A stretch of DNA of 64,000 nucleotides from Cupriavidus basilensis (GTDB lineage Bacteria > Pseudomonadota > Gammaproteobacteria > Burkholderiales > Burkholderiaceae), in the NCBI RefSeq assembly GCF_000876015.1, contig NZ_BBQM01000020.1, positions 124,001 to 188,000 of the forward strand. The letters are read 5' to 3'. A program made the position numbers and the translations under genes. This document shows positions 36,749 through 44,989 of the stretch, in pieces. Below the pieces are notes generated by a model, which saw only the letters and a list, made by a program, of their open reading frames with translations, had not been told where the DNA came from and did no database searches. How positions within the stretch are numbered: position 1 is the first letter of the stretch; each line of letters starts with the position of its first letter.

Positions 36749-38788
36749 TCAAACCACCGTGACCGCCGCCACGCCCGCCGCCACCTCGATCACCTGCGTG
36801 CTGGCCGTGGCCGGCAGCGCCGGCGCGGTGCCGTTGGCTTGGGTCTTGAGCTTGTGGAACTCGCAGCTCAGCTTGGCCGCGGTCAGCGTCACCACGGCGT
36901 AGCCCTGGGCGTCGGAATCGACGTGCTTGATCCACGGGTTGAAGGCCTTGAGCGTGTCGTTGAAGGTGTTGACCACGGTGCCGCCCTGCGTGACGTACAC
37001 CAGCGGCTTGGCGGCGGCGAAGGCGGCGTCGGTGTCCACCACGCTCTTGAAGTAGCTCTGGAACGAATTGCTCGACAACCCGGCCGTGACCAGGTCCACC
37101 ATCACCGGCACCGGCGTGGCGGCGTCGTAGTCGTCCATCACCGGGCCGGCGAAGAACGCGTGGATGTCGCCGGTCAGCGCCACCACGTTGGCGATGCCCT
37201 GGGCCTTGAGGAAGGCCATCAGGCTCTTGCGCTCGGCGTTGTAGCCGTCCCACTGGTCGGCGTTCAGGATGTACTGGTCGAGCAGCGCCACCGGCGGCAG
37301 CTGGGCGTCCAGCAGGGGCTTGATGCCGGCGTCGAAGGTTGCGCCGGGCATGTTGACGGGCGCCGCGCCGAGCAGCGCCTTGAGGTTGGCGTAGGTCACC
37401 GCGCCGGGGTAGGTGCCGCCGCTCTTGGCGGCGCTCAGGTCGGCGGCCAGCGCGGCGGTCATGGCGGCCTGCAGCGGCGCCAGCGCCGCGTTGGCCTGGA
37501 CCAGCGCGGTGGCGAACATGGCGGCGATGGCCTGGGTGCCGTCGATCTGCATGCGCAGCAGCGAGACCTCGTTGCCCCACAGCTTCCAGGTGGTGGCGGC
37601 GCTGCTCATCTGGGTCTGCCACCAGGCGCGCTGGGTGTCGCCGAGGATGGAGACCGGCGTCAGCGCGTTGCCGGCGCCGGCGATCTTGGCGCCTTCGAGC
37701 GCGGCCAGCGTGGCCTTGGGCACGAAGTAGCGGCTGCCGATCTCGCTGCCGGCGGCCTGCTCGGGGATCACGTGGTCGGCGCGGTAGAGGCGCTCGTCGG
37801 TCATCACCAGCGTGGCCAGGTTGCCGAAGGTGAAGGCGCGGTAGATCTGGATGTTCTGGAACGAGGGGTTGTTCAGGTCCAGGCTCACGTCGGCCGGCAT
37901 GAACTCGAACCAGGCCTGGTTGGCGCTGCGGCGGCGCGCGGTGCGCGGCGTGGCGTCGTCGGCGACGCTGTAGGTCTGGCGGTCCTGCCAGCAGTCGTCA
38001 GAGAACTCGTGGTCGTCCCAGATGGCGATCACCGGGAAGCGCGCGTGCAGGGCCTGCAGGCGCGCGTCGCTGCGGTAGGACTTGTACAGATAGCGGTAGT
38101 CGTTGACGGTGGTGGCGTAGGTGGCGCCGTCGTCGCGCAGCGTGCCGTCGGGCAGCTTGAGCTGGGCGTGGCGGCTTTCCACCGCGCCGGTCTGGAAGCT
38201 GGCGCCCACGGTCTCGTAGATGTAGTCGCCCACGTGGACGATGAAATCCAGGTCCTGCGTCGCCAGCTCTTCCATGCCGGCCCAGTGGTTCACGCTCCAG
38301 TCCTGGCAACTGACGAAGGCGAACTTGAGCTGGGTGAGCGGCGTGCCGGCGGCCGGCGCGGTGCGCGTGCGGCCGACCGGGCTGGTCTTGCTGCCGACCA
38401 CGAAGCGGTAGTAGTAGGTGGTGGCCGCGGCGAGGTTGGTGACTTTGTTGCGCAGCGTGTAGTCCCAGTCGGGCAGCGCGTTCAGGGTGTCGTTGACGAG
38501 CAGCGTGGAGAAATCGGACTGGGCCGATACCTGCAGCTTGACGGCGACCGGCTGCTTGCCGTTGTCGCCTTCCACGCGGGTCCACAGCACGATGCTGTCG
38601 GGCTTGGGGTCGCCCGAGGCCACGCCGTGCAGGAAGCTGAAATTGTCCGCGGGGTTCGGCGCGGCCGGCGCGGCGGGCTGCGCCGGATCCGGCGTCGCGC
38701 TGTCGTCGTTGCCGCAGCCGGCCAGGCCGGTGGTGGCGACCGAGACGGTGATGAAACTTCCCCATTTCAAGAATCGGCGGCGATCCAT
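36749..38788 (-). CDS. phoD: PhoD-family alkaline phosphatase/phosphodiesterase lipoprotein
   Basis: Exported metallophosphoesterase, 679 residues. The N-terminus has a Tat-like MDRRRFLKWG motif followed by the lipobox TGLAGC (Cys25), so the mature enzyme is probably a membrane-anchored lipoprotein. A PhoD N-terminal beta domain (FLHGVASGDPKPDSIVLWTRV) precedes the metallophosphoesterase core with FAFVSCQDW, VHVGDYIYE, IWDDHEFSDDCW and LTGDIHAFFAG. An Ala-rich insertion (about residues 420-470) separates parts of the core. PhoD enzymes bind Ca/Fe and release phosphate from mono- and diesters; no Pho box was recognised in the upstream gap. Confidence 0.92.
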   Translation of the reverse strand: MDRRRFLKWGSFITVSVATTGLAGCGNDDSATPDPAQPAAPAAPNPADNFSFLHGVASGDPKPDSIVLWTRVEGDNGKQPVAVKLQVSAQSDFSTLLVNDTLNALPDWDYTLRNKVTNLAAATTYYYRFVVGSKTSPVGRTRTAPAAGTPLTQLKFAFVSCQDWSVNHWAGMEELATQDLDFIVHVGDYIYETVGASFQTGAVESRHAQLKLPDGTLRDDGATYATTVNDYRYLYKSYRSDARLQALHARFPVIAIWDDHEFSDDCWQDRQTYSVADDATPRTARRRSANQAWFEFMPADVSLDLNNPSFQNIQIYRAFTFGNLATLVMTDERLYRADHVIPEQAAGSEIGSRYFVPKATLAALEGAKIAGAGNALTPVSILGDTQRAWWQTQMSSAATTWKLWGNEVSLLRMQIDGTQAIAAMFATALVQANAALAPLQAAMTAALAADLSAAKSGGTYPGAVTYANLKALLGAAPVNMPGATFDAGIKPLLDAQLPPVALLDQYILNADQWDGYNAERKSLMAFLKAQGIANVVALTGDIHAFFAGPVMDDYDAATPVPVMVDLVTAGLSSNSFQSYFKSVVDTDAAFAAAKPLVYVTQGGTVVNTFNDTLKAFNPWIKHVDSDAQGYAVVTLTAAKLSCEFHKLKTQANGTAPALPATASTQVIEVAAGVAAVTVV

Positions 38789-38965
38789 GGCTTGTTTCTC
38801 CTTATAGGTGGATGCGTTGGCTGCCGCGCACGCGCGCGTTGGCTCAGCCCGCGATTCTTGCCTCGCCGCGTGACTGCTGTGTGTCCGGGGATACCCGCGA
38901 TATAGAGGTTTCCTACGAATCGCCGCGCGGCGCTCCCGGCGCGGCCGCGGCCGCGCCCGAAACGG

Positions 38966-39004
38966 AAAAGCGCCCGGATGCGTCGAGCATCCGGGCGCTT
39001 TTTT
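38966..39004 (-). terminator. Strong bidirectional terminator
   Basis: A 16-bp stem, 38966-38981 with 38987-39002, is flanked by an A-run and a T-run, so it works on both strands. It lies about 65 bp beyond the oxidoreductase stop on the minus strand and insulates phoD from it. Confidence 0.9.
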
Positions 39005-39070
39005 CCCGGCTTCCGCTGGGCGTGCCGCGCGGCGCCGCGAGGCGCGCGTCAGTGGGTCACGGCATGAAGG

Positions 39071-40045
39071 TCACGGCACGATCACGATCTTGCCCGTGAC
39101 CTTGCGCGCTTCCATGTCCTTGAGCGCCTGCGGCGCCTGCTCGAGCGGATAGCGCGCGGAGATGTGCGGGCGGATCTTGCCTTCCTTCATCCAGCCCAGC
39201 ATCTGCGCCATGTTGGCCTGGTTGGCCTTGGGCTCGCGGCGCGCGAAGTCGCCCCAGAACACGCCCACCAGCGAGGCGCCCTTGAGCAGCGCGAGGTTCA
39301 GCGGGATGCGGGGGATCTCGCCGTTGGCGAAGCCCACCACGAGATAGCGGCCGCGCCAGCCGATCGAGCGGAAGGCCGGCTCGGCATAGACGCCGCCGAC
39401 CGGGTCATAGATGACGTCCGGGCCCTTGCCGTCGGTCAGGGCCTTGACGCGCTCGCGCAGGTCCTCGGTGCTGTAGTTGATCAGCGCGTCGGCGCCGTGT
39501 TCCTTGCATACCGCCAGCTTTTCGTCGGTGGACGCGGCCGCGATCACGCGCGCGCCGATGGCCTTGCCGATCTCGATGGCCGCCAGGCCCACGCCGCCGG
39601 CCGCGCCGAGCACCAGCATGGTCTGGCCGGCCTTCAGCTCGCCGCGGTCCACCACCGCGTGGTGCGAGGTGCCGTAGGTCAGCGTGAACGCGGCGGCGGT
39701 CTCGAAGTCGATGCCCGGCGGCATCGGCACCACGGCGCTGGCGGGGGCTTTCGCCTGCGAGGCGAAGGCGCCGTTGCCGAGATAGGCGATGACCTTGTCG
39801 CCGGGCTTGACGTGGGTCACGCCCGCGCCGACGGCATTGACCACGCCGGCCAGTTCCGAGCCCGGCGAGAAGGGCAGCTGCGGCTTGGCCTGGTATTTGT
39901 TCTGGATGATGAGGACGTCGGGGAAGTTCACGCCGGCGGCCTTCACGTCGATCACCACCTCGCCCTGGGCGGGCACGAGGTCGGGCAGGGTTTCGAGCAC
40001 GAGCGAATCGGGCGGGCCCCAGGCTTTGCACAGTACGGCTTTCAT
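39071..40045 (-). CDS. NADPH:quinone oxidoreductase-like zinc-free MDR enzyme
   Basis: Medium-chain dehydrogenase/reductase family, 324 residues, similar to quinone oxidoreductase (Qor/QorA). The N-terminal GroES-like domain begins MKAVLCKAWGPPDSLVLE with AGVNFPDVLIIQNKYQ; the Rossmann domain carries LVLGAAGGVGLAAIEIGKAIGA; NYSTEDLRERV and YDPVGGVYAEPA follow. The zinc-binding cysteines of alcohol dehydrogenases are absent. Tandem ATG codons (40046-40048 and 40043-40045) exist; the second has the better spacing from GGAG. Physiological substrate unknown. Confidence 0.9.
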   Translation of the reverse strand: MKAVLCKAWGPPDSLVLETLPDLVPAQGEVVIDVKAAGVNFPDVLIIQNKYQAKPQLPFSPGSELAGVVNAVGAGVTHVKPGDKVIAYLGNGAFASQAKAPASAVVPMPPGIDFETAAAFTLTYGTSHHAVVDRGELKAGQTMLVLGAAGGVGLAAIEIGKAIGARVIAAASTDEKLAVCKEHGADALINYSTEDLRERVKALTDGKGPDVIYDPVGGVYAEPAFRSIGWRGRYLVVGFANGEIPRIPLNLALLKGASLVGVFWGDFARREPKANQANMAQMLGWMKEGKIRPHISARYPLEQAPQALKDMEARKVTGKIVIVP

Positions 40046-40308
40046 CATGTCTCCGGTATATGGTCGTCGGCGTCGTCGTGTCCCCCGCGCGGCGGCGCAC
40101 GGGGGCGCGGACACGGGTGCACGCGCGCGCCGTGCCGGCTGCGCGGGCCTCGCGCCAGGCGGGTCCTGCAACATCCTGCAACAGGCCCGGGCAAGTGTAG
40201 CGCAAAATAGCACGGTCGTTCTGTTAGCTCCCGCGCGGGCATCGCCGCGGCGCGGCGGCGCGCTGCCTTTTGCGGCGCGCGCGCGGCTTGCGCGGCATTC
40301 TTGTCAGG

Positions 40309-40324
40309 TACAATCGCGGCCATG
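40309..40324 (+). promoter_or_regulatory. Probable leaderless promoter of surE
   Basis: TACAAT (40309-40314) ends 7 bp before the surE ATG (40322); the intervening TCGCGGCC closely matches the dnaX arrangement. The start of transcription would coincide with the start codon. A -35 is weak (TTGCGC at 40288-40293, short spacer). Confidence 0.5.
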
Positions 40325-41074
40325 CATATCCTTCTCGCAAACGACGACGGCTACCTGGCCCCCGGCCTCGCCGCGCTGCATGCCGCGCTGGCGCCGCTGG
40401 GGCGCATCACGGTGATCGCGCCGGAGCAGAACCACAGCGGCGCTTCGAATTCGCTGACGCTGCAACGCCCGCTGTCGATCTACGAGGCGCGCGAAGGCGT
40501 GCAGAAGGGTTTCCGCTTCGTCAACGGCACGCCGACCGACTGCGTGCACATCGCGCTGACCGGCCTGCTCGAGGAAAGGCCCGACCTGGTGGTGTCCGGC
40601 ATCAACCAGGGCCAGAACATGGGCGAGGACGTGCTGTACTCGGGCACCGTCGCCGCCGCCATCGAAGGCTTCCTGCTCGGCATTCCCTCGATCGCGTTCT
40701 CGCAGGTGGACAAGGGCTGGACCCATCTCGACGCCGCCGCGCGCGTGGCGCGCGACATCGTCGAGCGCTACATCGCCAGGCCCGCGGCCGAGCCGTTCCT
40801 GCTCAACGTCAACATTCCCAGCCTGCCGTTCGAGCATATCCGCGGCTACCGCGCCACGCGCCTGGGCAAGCGCCATCCGTCCCAGCCGGTGATCACGCAG
40901 GTCAACCCGCGCGGCGACACCAACTACTGGATCGGCCCCGCCGGCGACGCGCGCGACGCGAGCGAGGGCACGGATTTCCATGCCACCGGCGAAGGCTACG
41001 TCTCGCTGACTCCCTTGCAGCTCGACCTGACGCACCGCGCCCAGCTCGAGCAGATCAACCAGTGGCTGGCATAA
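40322..41074 (+). CDS. surE: 5'/3'-nucleotidase SurE
   Basis: Survival protein E, a metal-dependent nucleoside monophosphate phosphatase, 250 residues. The active-site motifs are at the N-terminus (MHILLANDDG, Asp8/Asp9), NHSGASNSLTL, and SGINQGQNMGEDVLYSGTVAAA. The ATG at 40322 is chosen over an upstream GTG because it starts exactly at the family consensus. It heads the widely conserved stationary-phase cluster surE-pcm-nlpD-rpoS; 31 bp separate it from pcm. Confidence 0.97.
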   Translation: MHILLANDDGYLAPGLAALHAALAPLGRITVIAPEQNHSGASNSLTLQRPLSIYEAREGVQKGFRFVNGTPTDCVHIALTGLLEERPDLVVSGINQGQNMGEDVLYSGTVAAAIEGFLLGIPSIAFSQVDKGWTHLDAAARVARDIVERYIARPAAEPFLLNVNIPSLPFEHIRGYRATRLGKRHPSQPVITQVNPRGDTNYWIGPAGDARDASEGTDFHATGEGYVSLTPLQLDLTHRAQLEQINQWLA

Positions 41075-41105
41075 GCCCGTCTTTCCTGCGCTGTCCCCGG
41101 CCGAC

Positions 41106-42005
41106 ATGAGCACTGCCCCGCGCCGCCCGAAATTCCCGCTCTCGCTGGACGCCGTCGTCGAGCGCAAGCCCGCGCCGGCACGCACCGCGGGGCTGCCCGC
41201 CGTGGGCGGCGCGCGCGGCGCGGCGGTCGCCAAGGCGGCGAAGGCGCGCGCGCCGGGCGTGCCCGCGCCGGTGCCGCCGGCCAGCGCGGTGCAGGCCCGC
41301 GCCAGCGCCGCCACCGCGGGCGGCGGCGGCATGGCCTCCGGGCGCGCGCGCGGCGCGCTGGCGGCCCGGCTGCGCGCGGCCGGCATCCGCGACGAGCGCG
41401 TGCTCGACGCCATCGCCACGGTGCCGCGCCACCTGTTCGTGGAGCCGGGCCTGGCGTCGCAGGCCTACGAGGACGCGGCGCTGCCGATCGGCCACCAGCA
41501 GACCATTTCCAAGCCGTCGGTGGTGGCGCGCATGATCGAGCTGCTGCGCGACGGCCTGGCCGCCGACGAGCCGCTCGCGCGCGTGCTGGAGATCGGCACC
41601 GGCTGCGGCTACCAGGCGGCGGTGCTGAGCCTGGTGGCCAGCGAAGTGTTCTCCATCGAGCGGATCCGTCCGCTGCACGAACAAGCCAAGGCGAACTTGC
41701 GGCCGCTGCGCGTGCCAAACCTGCGCCTGCATTACGGCGATGGCATGCTGGGCCTGCCGCAGGCGGCGCCGTTTTCCGCGATCATCCTGGCGGCTGCCGG
41801 CATGGAGGTGCCGCAGGCGCTGCTGGAGCAGCTCGCCATCGGCGGGCGCCTGATCGCCCCGGTGGCGGTGGCGCCCACCGCCGGCGGGCCGGGCCAGACC
41901 ATCACGCAGCAGTTATTGTTGATCGAGCGGCGCAACCGCCATCGATTTCACCGGACCGCGCTTGAAGCCGTTTTCTTTGTGCCATTAAAATCGGGCACTA
42001 TCTGA
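41106..42005 (+). CDS. pcm: Protein-L-isoaspartate O-methyltransferase with N-terminal extension
   Basis: Repairs isoaspartyl damage in ageing proteins using S-adenosylmethionine. 299 residues, clearly longer than the usual 205-225. The catalytic part starts near residue 78 (GALAARLRAAGIRDERVLDAIATVPRH) and has the SAM motif VLEIGTGCGYQAAVLS, IERIRPL and YGDGMLGLP. The first 75 residues are Ala/Pro/Lys/Arg-rich and probably disordered. An ATG at 41331 (MASGRARG) would give a normal-length enzyme, so the extension may be an annotation artefact or real. The context surE-pcm-nlpD-rpoS supports the function. Confidence 0.94.
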   Translation: MSTAPRRPKFPLSLDAVVERKPAPARTAGLPAVGGARGAAVAKAAKARAPGVPAPVPPASAVQARASAATAGGGGMASGRARGALAARLRAAGIRDERVLDAIATVPRHLFVEPGLASQAYEDAALPIGHQQTISKPSVVARMIELLRDGLAADEPLARVLEIGTGCGYQAAVLSLVASEVFSIERIRPLHEQAKANLRPLRVPNLRLHYGDGMLGLPQAAPFSAIILAAAGMEVPQALLEQLAIGGRLIAPVAVAPTAGGPGQTITQQLLLIERRNRHRFHRTALEAVFFVPLKSGTI

Positions 42006-42013
42006 GTCGAACT

Positions 42014-42877
42014 ATGCACAATATCGTGAATACGGAACGTTTCGCCCGCGCCGGGCAGCTTGTCACCGCCTCGTTGCTGCTGTCGCTGCTGGCGGCCTGC
42101 GCCTCTTCGCCGATGCCGGCTCCCGTGGTGGACCGCACTTCCGGTGCCGGCGTGGCCGGGGTCGCGCCGCTGGAGCCGGCGCCGCCCGGCTACTATCGCG
42201 TCAAGCGAGGCGATACGCTTTATCGAATCGCGCTCGAGAACGGCCAATCCTATCGCGACGTGGCGGGCTGGAACCAGCTCACCAATCCGAACCAGATCGA
42301 AGTGGGTCAATTGTTGCGCGTGGCGCCGCCGGGCGCGGACGTGAACGCCGGCACCGGCGTGGCCACCATGCCGGTGACGCCGGGCGCGGTGCAGGGCCAG
42401 CCGATCGACCAGGCACGCCCGGTGCTCGTGCCGCTGCCGGCGGCCTCGGCATCGTCGGCGCCCGGCGCGACCGCCGCGCCGGCGGCGCCGGCCTCGGCCG
42501 CGGCGGCCGACAGCGGCATCAAGCTGGCCTGGCCGGTGACCGGCCAGTTGATCGGCCACTTCGACGAAAAGGGCAACAAGGGCATCGATATTGCCGGCAA
42601 GAAAGGCGATCCGGTGCAGGCGGCGGACGATGGCCGCGTGATTCACGTTGGCCCCTTGCGCGGCTACGGGAATCTTGTCATCATCAAACACAACGATACA
42701 TATCTCACTGCGTATGGCCACAATGACAAGGTGCTGGTCACAGAGCAGGCAACGGTCCGCAAGGGGCAAAAGATTGCAGAGATGGGCAACAGTGACACCG
42801 ATCGTGTGAAACTGCATTTCGAGGTAAGAAAGAACGGGAAACCAGTCGATCCGATGCGGTATCTGCCGCCACAGTGA
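42014..42877 (+). CDS. nlpD: NlpD, LysM/LytM lipoprotein activator of amidase
   Basis: Outer-membrane lipoprotein that activates septal murein amidase during daughter-cell separation; 287 residues. Signal peptide with lipobox LLAAC (Cys29), LysM domain about residues 60-105 (YYRVKRGDTLYRIALENGQSY, ending VGQLLRV), an Ala-rich linker, then the LytM domain. The catalytic positions of active M23 peptidases are altered (GNKGIDIAG and YGHNDKVLV), as in E. coli NlpD, so it should be an activator rather than an enzyme. In other bacteria an rpoS promoter lies inside nlpD; I could not pinpoint one here. Confidence 0.95.
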   Translation: MHNIVNTERFARAGQLVTASLLLSLLAACASSPMPAPVVDRTSGAGVAGVAPLEPAPPGYYRVKRGDTLYRIALENGQSYRDVAGWNQLTNPNQIEVGQLLRVAPPGADVNAGTGVATMPVTPGAVQGQPIDQARPVLVPLPAASASSAPGATAAPAAPASAAAADSGIKLAWPVTGQLIGHFDEKGNKGIDIAGKKGDPVQAADDGRVIHVGPLRGYGNLVIIKHNDTYLTAYGHNDKVLVTEQATVRKGQKIAEMGNSDTDRVKLHFEVRKNGKPVDPMRYLPPQ

Positions 42878-42883
42878 GGATTC

Positions 42884-44050
42884 ATGGCACGCCAGAAAAC
42901 TGTCTCAACCGGAAGCACCAGCCGGACCCGGCGTTCCAAGCAGCCGGAGATGCAGCAGACCGCTGGCGTGGCCCAGGCCGATGCCGAGGCCGATGCCTAC
43001 GACCAGGACCCGGCCGCCGAGCTGGTGCCGCTGACCGATGAGCCGATCACGGCGGGCGGCACCGCCGGCCTGCGCGAGGCCGACCTGATGGTCGAGGAAG
43101 TCGAGCGCCAGGCCCGCGACGAAGAGGACGAGGAATCCGACGACGAGGAAGAGGGCGAGAGCGAGGCCGCCGCGCCCGACCACGACGACTTCCGCACCGT
43201 GCTGCACACCGAGCTGGCAGCCGACACCGTCCAGCACTACCTGAACCGCATCAGCATCAAGCCGCTGCTGTCCGCGCCCGAGGAGCTGCATTTCTCCACG
43301 CTGGCCAAGGGCGGCGACTTCTCCGCGCGCCAGGTCATGATCGAGCGCAACCTGCGGCTGGTGGTCAGCATCGCCAAGGGCTACCTCAACCGCGGCGTGC
43401 CGCTGCTGGACCTGATCGAGGAAGGCAATCTCGGACTGATGCACGCCATCGAGAAATTCGATCCCTCGCGCGGCTTCCGTTTCTCGACCTATGCCACGTG
43501 GTGGATCCGCCAGAGCATCGAGCGGGCCATCATGAACCAGGCGCGCACCGTGCGCCTGCCGGTCCATGTCATCCGCGAGCTCAACCAGGTGCTGCGCGCC
43601 AAGCGCCATCTGGAGAAGGGCGGCACGGACGGGCGCGACGCGAGCCTGGAAGACATCGCCCACCTGCTGGGCAAGACCCCGGACGAAGTGCAGGACGTGC
43701 TCGCGCTCAACGAGCACACCACCTCGCTCGACACCCCGTTCGACCTCGACCCCGGCTCCAGCCTGCTGGATTTCCTCTCGGACGAGCATAACGCCGCGCC
43801 CGACCAGGAAGTCGCGCACCGCGAGCTGGAAAACCTGATGAAGCAGTGGCTCGCGCGGCTGTCGGAGAAACATCGCTACGTCGTCGAGCGCCGCTTCGGA
43901 CTCAACCATATCGAGCCGGCCACGCTGGAAGAACTTGCCGAGGAAATGGGGCTGACGCGCGAGCGCGTGCGCCAGATCCAGCAAGAGGCGCTGGTCAAGC
44001 TCAAGCGCCATTTCGCTTCCCAAGGCGTGCGCAAGGACGCCGTTCTATGA
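42884..44050 (+). CDS. rpoS: RNA polymerase sigma factor RpoS
   Basis: Stationary-phase and general stress sigma factor, 388 residues, longer than the 330 of E. coli. The extra length is N-terminal: a basic start, then a strongly acidic tract (about residues 76-105, many Asp/Glu). Region 1.2 begins TVQHYLNRISIKPLLS; region 2 has NLRLVVSIAKGYLNRGV and FSTYATWWIRQSIERAI; region 4 ends with ELAEEMGLTRERVRQIQQEALVKLKRH. It lies 6 bp after nlpD and its stop overlaps the next ATG by 4 bp. Confidence 0.97.
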   Translation: MARQKTVSTGSTSRTRRSKQPEMQQTAGVAQADAEADAYDQDPAAELVPLTDEPITAGGTAGLREADLMVEEVERQARDEEDEESDDEEEGESEAAAPDHDDFRTVLHTELAADTVQHYLNRISIKPLLSAPEELHFSTLAKGGDFSARQVMIERNLRLVVSIAKGYLNRGVPLLDLIEEGNLGLMHAIEKFDPSRGFRFSTYATWWIRQSIERAIMNQARTVRLPVHVIRELNQVLRAKRHLEKGGTDGRDASLEDIAHLLGKTPDEVQDVLALNEHTTSLDTPFDLDPGSSLLDFLSDEHNAAPDQEVAHRELENLMKQWLARLSEKHRYVVERRFGLNHIEPATLEELAEEMGLTRERVRQIQQEALVKLKRHFASQGVRKDAVL

Positions 44051-44895
44051 CACCTGTGCTGGTATTCGACATCGAGACGATTCCCGATGTCGATGGTTTG
44101 CGTCGTCTCCACGACCATCCCGATTCCATGACCGACGCCGAAGTCGCGGAGCATGCCTTCGCGGCGCGGCGCGAGAAGAACGGCAGCGATTTCCTGCCCC
44201 ACTACCTGCAGCGCGTCGCCGCGATCTCGTGCGTCCTGCGGCGCAACCAGCGCGACGGCAGCCCGGTGTTCCACGTCGGCTCGCTCGGCACGCCGGAAGA
44301 CGGCGAGGCCGTGCTGATCCAGAAGTTCTACGACCTCGTGGCGCGCTACTCGCCGCAGATGGTGTCGTGGAACGGCGGTGGCTTCGACCTGCCGGTGCTG
44401 CATTACCGCGGGCTGGTCCACGGCATCGTGGCGCCGCGCTACTGGGAGATGGGCGAGGGCAGCGAGTCCGACAGCCGCGAATTCAAGTGGAACAACTACA
44501 TCAGCCGCTACCACATGCGGCACCTGGACCTGATGGACCTGCTGGCGATGTACCAGCCGCGCGCCAGCGCGCCGCTCGACGATCTCGCCAAGCTGTGCGG
44601 CTTTCCCGGCAAGATGGGCATGGACGGCAGCAAGGTCTGGCAGGCCTACCAGGACGGCCAGCTGGGCGCGATCCGCGACTACTGCGAGACCGACGTCGTC
44701 AACACCTACCTGGTGTACTGCCGCTTCCAGCTGATGCGCGGCGGCCTCACGCCGCGGCAGTTCGATACCGAGGTCGAGTTCGTGCAGCAGTCGCTGGCCG
44801 AACTGCCCGGCGCGCAGTGGATGGACTACCTGCGCGCGTTCCGCATCAAGCCGGTGTACGCCGGCGGCGATGACGAGGAAGAACCCGAGATCTGA
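44047..44895 (+). CDS. Predicted 3'-5' exonuclease related to PolB exonuclease domain
   Basis: 282-residue DnaQ-fold nuclease of the predicted PolB-like 3'-5' exonuclease group. The DEDD motifs are present: VFDIETIPD (Asp8, Glu10), SWNGGGFDLPVL, and RDYCETDVVNTYLVY. It starts inside the rpoS stop codon (ATGA), so it is translated with the sigma factor and may be a stress-phase DNA or RNA processing enzyme; that role is inference. Ends with an acidic tail (DDEEEPEI). Substrate polarity beyond the family prediction is unknown. Confidence 0.88.
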   Translation: MTPVLVFDIETIPDVDGLRRLHDHPDSMTDAEVAEHAFAARREKNGSDFLPHYLQRVAAISCVLRRNQRDGSPVFHVGSLGTPEDGEAVLIQKFYDLVARYSPQMVSWNGGGFDLPVLHYRGLVHGIVAPRYWEMGEGSESDSREFKWNNYISRYHMRHLDLMDLLAMYQPRASAPLDDLAKLCGFPGKMGMDGSKVWQAYQDGQLGAIRDYCETDVVNTYLVYCRFQLMRGGLTPRQFDTEVEFVQQSLAELPGAQWMDYLRAFRIKPVYAGGDDEEEPEI

Positions 44896-44933
44896 CCCCG
44901 CCGCGATGGCCGGTTCTGCCGGCTGTCCTGTCG

Positions 44934-44968
44934 CGCCCCGGTCCGGCCATGCCGCGCCGGGGCGTTTG
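44934..44968. terminator. Hairpin between the exonuclease and EEP genes
   Basis: CGCCCCGG (44934-44941) pairs with CCGGGGCG (44957-44964), followed by TTTGCC. A modest terminator between convergent genes. Confidence 0.5.
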
Positions 44969-44989
44969 CCATGCGGCCACGGCCGCCGG

